From Desulfomonilaceae bacterium (GTDB lineage: Bacteria; Desulfobacterota; Desulfomonilia; Desulfomonilales; Desulfomonilaceae): 64,000 bases of DNA. The translations under genes and the position numbers were made by a program. The stretch spans positions 1-64,000 of the forward strand of contig JBAZSD010000023.1 of NCBI GenBank assembly GCA_041662605.1, written 5' to 3'. The notes beneath the pieces were generated by a model, which was not told the origin of the DNA, ran no database searches, and worked only from the letters and a program-made list of their open reading frames with translations. Of this stretch, positions 1 through 7,821 are shown in pieces. The first letter of the stretch is position 1; each line of letters begins with the position of its first letter.

Positions 1-210
1 ACGGTTAAAATTAGCCCGAAAAAGATGATTTATAAACTTGTGATGATGAAAATTCTAATCACATCATGCTGAATTGTGGAATTTTAGGGAATCCTAAGAC
101 TGAAAAAGTGATTTTTAGAGGCTCCCTAAAGTATAGTTACGCTTATGTTTATCGCTGTTGGACAGCGAAAGTCCCTGAATTCGACTTGTCAAATTTCATA
201 GGCGCCCCTC

Positions 211-564
211 ATGCTGGAAATATTCAGACACTGTTCCATCTACCTTGCGGCCTTCGTTGAAGGCGCCGCTGCAATTATAATAGCCTATGGAGCGGTTGAG
301 GCCACAGCCAAGGTGCTGGCGCTGGTCATTCACAGAAAAGACATGCAGTTCAACAAGGAGGACATTCGATTAAATTTGGGGCAATGGCTCACCCTGGCCC
401 TGGAATTCGAATTGGCGGCGGACGTCTTGCGAACCGCCGTAGCCCCTTCATGGAACGACATCGGTCAGCTCGCCGCAATAATAATTATCAGGACAGCCTT
501 GAACTTTTTCCTGCAGAAAGAAATCGACAAAGCCGAAGAAAGGGCGAAAGCGAGCGCCGCATAG
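211..564 (+). CDS. DUF1622 family membrane protein
   Basis: A 117-residue member of the DUF1622 family, small bacterial integral membrane proteins of unknown function. Hydrophobic stretches are seen near residues 8-40, 55-70 and 85-102. The family core is visible: an ALEFELAADVLRT stretch, then WNDIGQLAA and an IRTALNFFL helix, ending in a charged tail. An in-frame stop lies nine bases before the ATG, so this is the first possible start; no strong ribosome site is seen. The next gene starts one base after its stop and encodes a divergent relative, so the two are almost certainly co-translated. The first 210 bases of the window hold nothing convincing. Family assignment is fairly sure; function is unknown. 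Confidence 0.85.
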   Translation: MLEIFRHCSIYLAAFVEGAAAIIIAYGAVEATAKVLALVIHRKDMQFNKEDIRLNLGQWLTLALEFELAADVLRTAVAPSWNDIGQLAAIIIIRTALNFFLQKEIDKAEERAKASAA

Positions 565-565
565 G

Positions 566-868
566 ATGTATGGTCTCAACAGTTTCATACTATCGATTGA
601 CATATTGAGTTCACTGGTAACTTTTGGTTATTGCTGCGCCGGCTTTGTTGTCTTCCTGACACAGCGAAACAGGCACATGGCGCGAATGCTGGTGGCCAAT
701 GGGGCTCTTCTGGGAATGAATATAAAACTGGTGGGAGCTTTTTTAAAAACTGTTGAATTGCAAAGCTGGAACCAACTGGGGCTTTTTTTGACAATTCTTG
801 TATTAAGAACCGTGATCAAGAAAGTATTTCTGAGTCAAAAACTTCTCTCTACAAAAGAATCCGCATAG
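566..868 (+). CDS. Divergent second DUF1622-like membrane protein
   Basis: A 100-residue, mostly hydrophobic protein that starts one base after the stop of the upstream DUF1622 gene. Its second half lines up with that neighbour: a W-N-Q-L-G turn followed by a long hydrophobic helix with L-R-T and a basic/aromatic end, matching W-N-D-I-G and I-R-T next door. The N-terminal half has diverged. I read it as a tandem duplicate that may form a hetero-oligomer with its partner; this is inference. No catalytic residues can be named. About 160 bases follow before the alanine dehydrogenase gene, holding only short weak inverted repeats (912-927 and 955-986). Confidence 0.7.
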   Translation: MYGLNSFILSIDILSSLVTFGYCCAGFVVFLTQRNRHMARMLVANGALLGMNIKLVGAFLKTVELQSWNQLGLFLTILVLRTVIKKVFLSQKLLSTKESA

Positions 869-1031
869 CCCTGACAAATCTTCGGCGCGTGTTGCGCCTG
901 AAACGATAAGATTGGCCGAGGCCAATATCCATGACTGAAAAGGATGTTTCCGCTGCCTGAAGACAGGGAAGAGCGTTCTTTCAGGCGACATGAGACGGAA
1001 ATGACGGTATAACCCTTATGGAGCTTAAAAA

Positions 1032-2162
1032 ATGATCATAGGAATCCCTAAGGAAATCAAGGAAGACGAATACAGAGTCGGAATAGTTCCATCAGGAGTC
1101 AGAACTCTCACGGAACACGGCCATTCGATAGTTATAGAGAAGGGCGCAGGCGAAGGCTGCAGGATAACCGACGGAGAATATAGGGAAGCGGGGGCTGCAA
1201 TAGTGGAGAGCCCCGTGGAGGTTTATGATCGTTCGGACATGATCATGAAGGTCAAAGAACCTCAAACTAGCGAATTCCCCCTGTTCCATGAGTGGCAGAT
1301 ACTGTACTCCTATCTCCATCTGGCGCCTGCCCCGCAGCTTACTGAGGCCCTTCTGGCCGCCCGAATAATAGCCGTGGCGTACGAGACCATACAGAACCAG
1401 GATGGTTTTCTGCCGCTTCTTGTGCCAATGAGTGAAGTCGCCGGCAAGATGTCGGTTCAGGTAGGGGCGCATTTTCTGGAAAAAACCCAGGGAGGTCGAG
1501 GCGTTCTGCTCGGTGGGGTTCCCGGTGTGAGGCGTGGTTGTGTAACTATTCTAGGCGCCGGAACAGTTGGAATGGCGGCGGCGAAAATTGCTGTAGGAAT
1601 GGGAGCGAATGTAAATGTTCTGGATGTCGACCAGCGACGTCTAATTTACATGGACGAGATCTTTGGAAACCGGGTGACGGGATTGATTTCAAACCCTGAT
1701 AATGTCCTGTATGCCGTCTTGAACTCTCATCTGGTTATTGGAGCGGTTTTGATCCCTGGGGCCCGCGCTCCCCGGGTTGTTACAAAAGATATGATCCGTC
1801 AGATGAAAGCAGGAGCTGTCATTGTCGATGTGGCCATAGACCAGGGAGGCTGCATAGAGACTTCCAGGCCGACCACTCACAAGCGCCCCACGTTCCTCGT
1901 GGACGATGTGATTCATTATTGCGTGCCCAACATGCCGGGAGTGGTCGCAAGGACTTCCACTTTCGCTCTAACGAATGTCACATTGCCATTTGCGTTGGCG
2001 ATAGCCGAAAAAGGGATTGATAGGGCCGCTCATGGAGACTTGCGGCTGGCTAAAGGGGTAAATCTGTACAATGGTTTGGTCACACACGAACAAGTCGCTC
2101 ATGCCCTTGGCTATCCGTACAGCCCCATTGATCAAGTCGATACTGGGAGGCAAACGAAATGA
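1032..2162 (+). CDS. ald: Alanine dehydrogenase
   Basis: NAD-dependent L-alanine dehydrogenase, interconverting alanine and pyruvate plus ammonia in the cytoplasm. At 376 residues it has the family's usual length. The N-terminus (IGIPKEIKEDEYRVGIVPSG) is the classic AlaDH/PNT signature, with the substrate-binding Arg of the EYRVG motif and the Lys of the MKVKEP motif. The Rossmann nucleotide-binding loop is the GAGTVG motif near residue 178. The HEW and YLHLAP segments and the C-terminal NMPGVVARTST block are also typical. The stop overlaps the start of the next gene (ATGA), so the two are translationally coupled, which is unusual for ald. Assignment is secure. Confidence 0.96.
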   Translation: MIIGIPKEIKEDEYRVGIVPSGVRTLTEHGHSIVIEKGAGEGCRITDGEYREAGAAIVESPVEVYDRSDMIMKVKEPQTSEFPLFHEWQILYSYLHLAPAPQLTEALLAARIIAVAYETIQNQDGFLPLLVPMSEVAGKMSVQVGAHFLEKTQGGRGVLLGGVPGVRRGCVTILGAGTVGMAAAKIAVGMGANVNVLDVDQRRLIYMDEIFGNRVTGLISNPDNVLYAVLNSHLVIGAVLIPGARAPRVVTKDMIRQMKAGAVIVDVAIDQGGCIETSRPTTHKRPTFLVDDVIHYCVPNMPGVVARTSTFALTNVTLPFALAIAEKGIDRAAHGDLRLAKGVNLYNGLVTHEQVAHALGYPYSPIDQVDTGRQTK

Positions 2163-2914
2163 CCCCTGAAATGACTAATTTCATAGATGTTATGTATGAA
2201 GCTTATCGCGAAAACGCAGAAATGAAACATTACGCGGAATATCCGGATGGCGAAAGTCGCTCGACAATGCCAACAACGTCTTTCGTCTATAATTTTTTTA
2301 TTTACAACAGTATTTACCAGTATGATTGGGAAGCCTCGTGGATGAAAGGAAAACTCACTCCCTGGAATGCTGAACCGGGCGAGGACAAAAGCCTGAAGTC
2401 AGGCAAATCCGTGGAATCGATCTCGGAGCCCGCGAAACAAAAAGGCCTGGAAAAATTTCTGCGAAAAAAATGTTCAAAGAGGCCGCCGCTCTTGGGTATG
2501 GCTTTCAGTCCCTTAGGCGGTTTGACGGATCTCGAGGGATCATGGACCATGGCTCCTTCAGACAGGAGACTCCCAGCGTCAGCGGGAACAAGATTTTTCC
2601 ATTACCTTTCTGAACTTTCAACGGTGTTGTCCAACCCTGTTCAGGTAAGGGAAGGGATCGTTGAGGCGTCAAAAGCCAACTTTGAGTCGATTCAGAAATG
2701 TCGATTTTCCATTTACCTTGCGAGAAACAGCGTATTTCATGGATACAACAGTCCGGACGACCCCAGGGGCAGGGATCAAAAGAGAAGGCTGGCGCATTAT
2801 GATCTTTTCATGAAGTGTCTCCTGGGCCTATTTTTTCTCTGTCATGAAAGACCTCTGTTATCAGAGGCTTCTTTCCGACTTGGCGTCGAAGACTCTCCCG
2901 GAACAAAGCAATAA
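2159..2914 (+). CDS. Hypothetical protein with HEPN-type RX4H motif
   Basis: A 251-residue cytoplasmic protein I do not recognise by full-length family. It overlaps the ald stop by four bases (ATGA). Near the C-terminus, residues 189-194 read R-N-S-V-F-H followed by G. This is the RX4-6H pattern with a leading R-N that marks HEPN domains, many of which are RNases or toxin components. Helical sequence around it (residues 150-182 and 208-235) fits a HEPN bundle. The middle (75-105) is Lys/Ser-rich and probably disordered. No signal peptide or membrane segment is seen, and no obvious antitoxin or nucleotidyltransferase (MNT) partner is adjacent. The HEPN reading rests on one short motif plus predicted helices. 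Confidence 0.6.
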   Translation: MTPEMTNFIDVMYEAYRENAEMKHYAEYPDGESRSTMPTTSFVYNFFIYNSIYQYDWEASWMKGKLTPWNAEPGEDKSLKSGKSVESISEPAKQKGLEKFLRKKCSKRPPLLGMAFSPLGGLTDLEGSWTMAPSDRRLPASAGTRFFHYLSELSTVLSNPVQVREGIVEASKANFESIQKCRFSIYLARNSVFHGYNSPDDPRGRDQKRRLAHYDLFMKCLLGLFFLCHERPLLSEASFRLGVEDSPGTKQ

Positions 2915-2988
2915 AAACTATTGGAACCTTGTTATAGTAATGGCGCCTTGGATGGGGCCAATTTCATCAAAACAAATTAGGAGATGTA

Positions 2989-3489
2989 ATGAACGTAACT
3001 ATTAAAACGAATAAGGGTGATATCCACATCAAACTTTTTCCAGACCTGACGCCGATAACGGTAGCTAACTTTGTAAACCTGGCGCAAAGGGGCTTTTACA
3101 ACGGTCTAAAGTTCCATAGGGTCATCGAAGACTTTATGATTCAAGGGGGGTGTCCTCTCGGAACAGGGACTGGTGGCCCAAGCTACAAGTTTAAAGACGA
3201 ATTTGCCGCGACCCTTAAACATGACAAACCCGGCATCCTGTCCATGGCGAATTCGGGCCCTAACACAAACGGGAGCCAGTTTTTCATCACACATGTTCCG
3301 ACATCCTGGCTTGATGGTAAACATTCAGTCTTTGGGGAAGTGATGAGTCCAGAAGATCAACATGTGGTTAACAGCATTAAACAGGGTGACGTGATAGAAA
3401 GCGTATCCATTGATGGCGACACAACCGAGTTATTCGCAAATACCAAAAGTTATTTAGACTCCTGGAATAAAATTCTGGACAAAAAGTGA
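2989..3489 (+). CDS. Cyclophilin-type peptidyl-prolyl isomerase
   Basis: A 166-residue cyclophilin, catalysing proline cis-trans isomerisation during protein folding. It has no signal peptide, so it should be cytoplasmic (PpiB-like). The hallmarks are visible: FHRVIEDFMIQGG with the catalytic Arg, the NTNGSQFFI motif, and the W-L-D-G-K-H-S-V-F-G-E block with the Trp linked to cyclosporin binding. An AGGAGATGTA ribosome site sits just before the ATG. It is a single-domain protein of the expected bacterial length. Downstream, about 80 bases separate it from a TIGR04076 gene on the same strand. Confidence 0.94.
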   Translation: MNVTIKTNKGDIHIKLFPDLTPITVANFVNLAQRGFYNGLKFHRVIEDFMIQGGCPLGTGTGGPSYKFKDEFAATLKHDKPGILSMANSGPNTNGSQFFITHVPTSWLDGKHSVFGEVMSPEDQHVVNSIKQGDVIESVSIDGDTTELFANTKSYLDSWNKILDKK

Positions 3490-3572
3490 GACTTATATTC
3501 CGGTAAAGTGGCCACTGAGGTCCTGGGCCCTTACTCTGCGATGATCTCATAGCGCCATGGAGGAGGGTAACG

Positions 3573-3854
3573 ATGGAACATAAACCGAGGCTCGGCTATA
3601 GAATAATAGGAACAATCAAGAGAGTAAAAGGATCATGCAGCGCCGGACACGGCGTGGGTGATCAGATTGAGTTAAGCGGCCATGACACTGGAGGACTCTG
3701 CGGTTTTCTTTACCACCAGATCTTCCCATACCTGGTCATGCTGCAATTTGGAGGCGGTTTCCCGAGCGAATGGGGAGACCCCGACGTGGTTGAGATGGAT
3801 TGTTTCGATAAATCGAATGTTGTTACGATCGAACTTAAACGAATCCGTGAGTGA
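3573..3854 (+). CDS. TIGR04076 family protein
   Basis: A 93-residue protein of the TIGR04076 family, short Cys-containing proteins common in anaerobes and of unknown role. The family pattern is present: KGSCSAGHGVGD near the N-terminus, a GLCGFLYHQIFPYL middle with the LCG cysteine, and a late M-D-C-F-D-K-S-N-V-V segment where family members usually have CPD. The three cysteines suggest metal or redox chemistry, but no reaction is known. A strong GAGGAGG ribosome site precedes the ATG. A stable hairpin follows the stop, probably ending the unit. Family call is confident; function unknown. Confidence 0.88.
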   Translation: MEHKPRLGYRIIGTIKRVKGSCSAGHGVGDQIELSGHDTGGLCGFLYHQIFPYLVMLQFGGGFPSEWGDPDVVEMDCFDKSNVVTIELKRIRE

Positions 3855-3875
3855 CACGGATCGCTAACCAAAATG

Positions 3876-3917
3876 AACGGGACCGACTGCGGCTATATCT
3901 GCCGCAGTCATCCCGTT
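3876..3917 (+). terminator. Hairpin terminator after the TIGR04076 gene
   Basis: A long inverted repeat: AACGGGA then ACTGCGGC on the left arm, a seven-base loop, and GCCGCAGT then TCCCGTT on the right arm. It lies about 20 bases after the stop. No clean T-run follows, so it may be a weak or Rho-assisted terminator. Confidence 0.55.
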
Positions 3918-3990
3918 TGGCATATTTCGGCCTACCCTGGTAACACCCTTCAATGCCCCTACATCCCGAATAGAAAAACCTCAACACAAT

Positions 3991-4019
3991 TTGACGATCT
4001 AACACTTTTCTAATAATAT
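3991..4019 (+). promoter_or_regulatory. Probable sigma-70 promoter for the RND gene
   Basis: A TTGACG -35 element and a TAATAT -10 element are separated by 17 bases, about 65 bases before the GTG start of the exporter gene, in an AT-rich stretch. Confidence 0.45.
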
Positions 4020-4083
4020 AACTTCGTTATCGTAAAAAATGATAATTGGAAAACAATTCGGATAGAAGGCAGGCCCGCTTTTT

Positions 4084-6465
4084 GTGAATAACAACCAGGA
4101 CAAGTTGGATCTTTCCAACCCGAACCGCCTTGATACGATTATTGATCACAGAAAACTATTGGTGACTGTAATAGCGGTCATCTCAATAATTTTCGCTTAC
4201 TTTGCCGTTCAACTCAAGACTGATCCTTCTCTTAAAACAGGTATCGACAGAACCTCTCACGCCTATCACGAATACAAGAAATTCATCGATACTTTCGGAA
4301 ATGAAGAATTCACCCTTATCGTCATTAAGAGTCATTCAGGGATATTCGATTCGCCTACCTTGAACATCATAGACAAGCTGACAAGGACACTTGAACATGT
4401 TGACGGTGTTTCGGAAGTTGTCAGCCTTACAAACCTACGTATCTTTCAGGAAAAAAACGGGTCTTTCGGCAATCTTCCACTGTTCGAGCGTGTCCAGGGA
4501 AAAATCGTTCCCGCTGCTAAGGAATCGTTGGAAAATTTACGGCGATCTCTCCCCATGACTAATCTTCTCATTTCATCAGACTTCAAGACAATTGGCATCG
4601 CTGTAAAAGTCAAAGAGAAGTTGAAATATGAAGACGCAATTTACGAACAGATCGTCCGGATTGTAAACAGGGATCTCAAGGGAAACAAACTCGTAGAGGA
4701 CTACAGGATTGTAGGTCCTGCATTTATCCGAAAGGCCATAGTTGAATACAGTATTCAGACTGGAATAGTGTTCGGCGTCCTGTGCATGCTGATAGCCACT
4801 ATTGTATCAGTATATGTTTTCAGGAGTTTCCGGGTCACATTGGTCACGAACTTTATTCTTAGTGTTTGTGTGTTGTGGGTCCTGGGGCTGATGGGGGCAA
4901 TGGATATCCCGCTTAATTCAACTACAGCGCTTGCGTTTGGGTTTGTTCCGATCACCACGATTGAAATAGTGATCCATATGGTTGTCAGATATCACCTCTA
5001 CCATAAGATAGTTAATGACAAGATCAGCGCCCTGAAGATGTCGGTAAGGTGGCTCGCCAGGCCGTGTTTTATCTGCATAGCGACCACCGCTGTTGGTTTT
5101 GGAACACTGATGATAAGTTCGATCCCAATGGTCCGGGACCTTGGATTCATAATGTCGGTGGGAGTTTTAATTTCTTACGGGCTGGCGATAGTAATGACTC
5201 CAGCGTTATTCTCGATGATGAAGACGTTGAACACAACTGAATCCTCGGATGTTTTGGTAGACTGGCTGGAAAGAATTCTCAAGGCGATTGAATCTCTAAT
5301 ATCTCAACACGCTCGAGCAGTTGTCCTTTTCGCTTTAGGCCTCTCTCTGTTTCTGCTTGCCGGTTCACCCAGGATCAACAGCGACGCTCAGTTATTCCGA
5401 ATGCTCGATGAATCAACTCAAACGGTGCGGGATATCCGCTTCGTTGAAAAGAACCTGGCTCCCGCTCAAACTCTTGAGCTTTTCATCGAATCCAAACCGA
5501 ACGAGTTTAAGAAGCCGGAAATGTGGAAAAAGATCGCTGAGCTGGAGAAACGAGTCAGAAGTATTCCGGATGTGGTTTCAACGGATTCCTATGCCAGCGT
5601 GTTGACTTATTTGAACAAAATAACTCAGGGAAACGCCGTCAATTCGCAAGACATATATTCTAATCCAAATCTTATCCCCCAACTTCTTTTCATGACATCC
5701 TTGAGTGAAGGCGGGAAGAAAATAACCGACAGATATATCAGTGAGAACTTTGACAAGACCAGAATTTCCATACAGATAAAGAACTCTCCGGACAGGCCTA
5801 TTGGAGAGACAATTTCACAGATTCAGGATATCGCTAATGAGATAATGGCGGGGGAGGGGAAGGCCACGGTCACTGGTGACCTGGTTCTTGTCTCTTCTCA
5901 AACTAAGACGCTGATAAGAGATCAGGTAGAGTCGATGTTCATAGCCGCAATTCTGATCACTATACTCATGATGATTCAACTGCGCTCTTTTATGCTCGGG
6001 CTGATCTGTCTTATACCTAATATTCCTCCCGTTGCGGCTGTCTTCGGGATCATGGGCTGGTTCGGAATCTCTCTCGATATGGTTACCGTGTTCGCCGCCA
6101 CTGTAGCGATCGGACTGGCGGTCGACAACACAATCCATTACCTGACCCAGTTGAAAAGGGAAATAACCCTCAATCCAGACGTATCGATAGAAGAAAACGT
6201 GTTTCGATCATACAGGTTTACCGCGCGCCAGATTGCGTCATGGTCGGTCGTGGTATTGCTTGGTTTCCTGGCTTTAGCCACTTCGCCGTTTAGACCTGTT
6301 GTTTTTTTCGGAATACTTGGTTGTTCCGCAATTACGCTTGGGCTCTTCGGGGATTTGATTTTTCTGCCGGCCCTGATCCTGACCTCCAAGCGGATCCGCA
6401 AAACAATTACGGATATTTGCGCCAGAGAACAAAAGAGCCATATTCGAAAGAATATGGCTTCATGA
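4084..6465 (+). CDS. RND/MMPL-superfamily exporter
   Basis: A 793-residue inner-membrane transporter of the RND superfamily (MMPL/sterol-sensing branch). It has the duplicated layout: TM1 (about 27-45), a large periplasmic loop (48-220), TM2-6 (225-385), TM7 (about 408-428), a second loop (430-620) and TM8-12 (620-775). Both halves carry the G/A-rich TM4 segments with acidic residues expected for proton coupling (for example AVDN in the second half). Substrate is unknown; relatives export lipids or hydrophobic compounds. It starts with GTG and a weak ribosome site. There is no adjacent membrane-fusion protein. The last codons contain a perfect hairpin described separately. Confidence 0.87.
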   Translation: MNNNQDKLDLSNPNRLDTIIDHRKLLVTVIAVISIIFAYFAVQLKTDPSLKTGIDRTSHAYHEYKKFIDTFGNEEFTLIVIKSHSGIFDSPTLNIIDKLTRTLEHVDGVSEVVSLTNLRIFQEKNGSFGNLPLFERVQGKIVPAAKESLENLRRSLPMTNLLISSDFKTIGIAVKVKEKLKYEDAIYEQIVRIVNRDLKGNKLVEDYRIVGPAFIRKAIVEYSIQTGIVFGVLCMLIATIVSVYVFRSFRVTLVTNFILSVCVLWVLGLMGAMDIPLNSTTALAFGFVPITTIEIVIHMVVRYHLYHKIVNDKISALKMSVRWLARPCFICIATTAVGFGTLMISSIPMVRDLGFIMSVGVLISYGLAIVMTPALFSMMKTLNTTESSDVLVDWLERILKAIESLISQHARAVVLFALGLSLFLLAGSPRINSDAQLFRMLDESTQTVRDIRFVEKNLAPAQTLELFIESKPNEFKKPEMWKKIAELEKRVRSIPDVVSTDSYASVLTYLNKITQGNAVNSQDIYSNPNLIPQLLFMTSLSEGGKKITDRYISENFDKTRISIQIKNSPDRPIGETISQIQDIANEIMAGEGKATVTGDLVLVSSQTKTLIRDQVESMFIAAILITILMMIQLRSFMLGLICLIPNIPPVAAVFGIMGWFGISLDMVTVFAATVAIGLAVDNTIHYLTQLKREITLNPDVSIEENVFRSYRFTARQIASWSVVVLLGFLALATSPFRPVVFFGILGCSAITLGLFGDLIFLPALILTSKRIRKTITDICAREQKSHIRKNMAS
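6436..6459 (-). terminator. Perfect hairpin inside the 3' end of the RND gene
   Basis: AGCCATATTC and its exact complement flank a GAAA tetraloop, a perfect 10-bp stem. It overlaps the last coding codons of the plus-strand gene. Read on the minus strand it is followed by CTCTTTTGTT, a T-rich tail, so it may terminate the minus-strand gene that ends about 95 bases away. On the plus strand no T-run follows. Confidence 0.5.
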
Positions 6466-6554
6466 AAAGACGAAATGTAGCCCGATATGGGGTGTGAGAT
6501 CTCTTGAGCCGCTGACGGCAAACCGGGGTTCTGAACCGATCCGTTACCCAGGCG

Positions 6555-6809
6555 CTAGTCGGCGTCTACTCCCCATTTAAACTTCATTGAATGAGGGGGT
6601 TGAACTACGGGCTCCTGGTAATCCTTCAGAGTTTCATCTACAGGAATTGAGACATCTTTTTTTAGAGCCGTTCCTGCCGGCACACCCCAGATGTATTTCT
6701 TGTGGGATTCCATTTTTGTGACGTCGGCCGGACTTGGCGTATCCGCAGCGAATCCAAAGGAAGCGAATGCAAAAATTAAAGCTGACATTGGAACGACGAT
6801 TTTTTTCAT
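6555..6809 (-). CDS. Small exported protein of unknown function
   Basis: An 84-residue protein with a clear Sec signal peptide (basic MKK, hydrophobic core, cleavage probably after FGFA-A near residue 22). The mature part is about 62 residues and polar. It carries two similar short segments, H-K-K-Y-I-W-G-V near residues 36-43 and M-K-F-K-W-G-V near the C-terminus, suggesting an internal repeat or a pair of binding edges. A GGTGA ribosome site precedes the ATG. It stands alone, convergent with the exporter gene. I do not recognise the family. Confidence 0.72.
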   Translation of the reverse strand: MKKIVVPMSALIFAFASFGFAADTPSPADVTKMESHKKYIWGVPAGTALKKDVSIPVDETLKDYQEPVVQPPHSMKFKWGVDAD

Positions 6810-6967
6810 GCTTCACCTTTTCTGACAAACAGAATAAAACCCGAATAAATACAGGTTAATTCCTGGTAGTAATGTAATACATGATGTTTTATTATCAACA
6901 CCTTGAAATAAGGTCAAGATAAATGATATGAGGTATGTTGTGGATCTGAAGCCACGAAATTAAACAC

Positions 6968-7004
6968 AAAGGCCCGGAGCGGACAGTTACGCTCCAGGCC
7001 TTTT
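6968..7004 (-). terminator. Terminator of the ferredoxin gene unit
   Basis: AAAGGCC-CGGAGCG on one arm and CGCTCC-AGGCCTTTT on the other form a GC-rich stem with an eight-base loop just past the stop of the minus-strand ferredoxin gene. It has A/T-rich flanks on both sides and could work in either direction. Confidence 0.65.
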
Positions 7005-7030
7005 CATAAGAATGAGTATAATAAACGAAT

Positions 7031-7789
7031 TTACGCGGCCAATTTTTCCCTCCGCAGAATCTGTCCTCTTCCGCTTATTACGACCTTTTCCAGAGGAATT
7101 TGCTTCCCGGCCATTTTCATGCCCATTTTTATTATTTCCGGCAATCCGGAACAACATGGCACTTCCATCACAGCGACTGTTACGCTCTTGATAGAGGCTG
7201 ACGAGAAAATTTCGCCGAATTTTTCGATGTAGGCCCGTGAATCGTCAAATTTTGGACAACCGATAAGAAGTATTTTGCCTTTGAGCAAGTCTCTATGCAG
7301 GTTGGGGTAAGCAAACCCTGCGCAATCGGCCGCGACCAGCAAGTCGGCGTTTTTCAGGAAAGGCGCAGTTGGTGGAATTAGCCTTATCTGAACAGGCCAG
7401 TGGGTAAGTTCGGATCCAATGGCGTGTTGGGTACTGGGTTCATTCGCCTTTTCGCAGGAACAGCTCGAAGCCGCGAAAGTCTGAATATTGGAAGAAGGAC
7501 AACCGCACGCCATGGTTTTAGGCTGTTCCTTTTCTTCTTCGGGCAAGTTCTTTAGGCGTTCCTCTACGGCCTCTTCGTCGAAGTCCTCAGCCTCTCTCTG
7601 AACTATTTTTAAGGCTCCGGACGGACATTCGCCGATACAGGCGCCGAGACCATCACAATACACTTCCGATACAAGTTTGGCTTTTCCGTCTATTATTTCC
7701 AGAGCCCCCTCAGCGCAGCCGGTAACGCACTGGCCACAACCTGTACAGAGGTCCTCATTTATTTCTATTATATTTCTCTTGAATTTCAT
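7031..7789 (-). CDS. Ferredoxin-domain protein of the Hcp island
   Basis: A 252-residue iron-sulfur protein. The N-terminus holds one complete 4Fe-4S motif (Cys15, 18, 21, 25; CTGCGQCVTGC) and a second in which one cysteine is missing (Cys45, 51, 55; CDGLGACIGEC). A Cys-rich linker (CGCP, CSC) leads to a C-terminal domain of about 140 residues with DCAGFAYP, IGCPKFDD and VPCCSG motifs that may hold further metal or redox cysteines. It is likely an electron carrier for Hcp. I start at the ATG at 7789, which has an AAGGA site; a longer TTG start at 7825 would overlap the HD gene stop. The exact partner is inferred from position. Confidence 0.82.
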   Translation of the reverse strand: MKFKRNIIEINEDLCTGCGQCVTGCAEGALEIIDGKAKLVSEVYCDGLGACIGECPSGALKIVQREAEDFDEEAVEERLKNLPEEEKEQPKTMACGCPSSNIQTFAASSCSCEKANEPSTQHAIGSELTHWPVQIRLIPPTAPFLKNADLLVAADCAGFAYPNLHRDLLKGKILLIGCPKFDDSRAYIEKFGEIFSSASIKSVTVAVMEVPCCSGLPEIIKMGMKMAGKQIPLEKVVISGRGQILRREKLAA

Positions 7790-7821
7790 TTTGATTTCCT
7801 TCTCTTTTTGTCTCGCATTTT

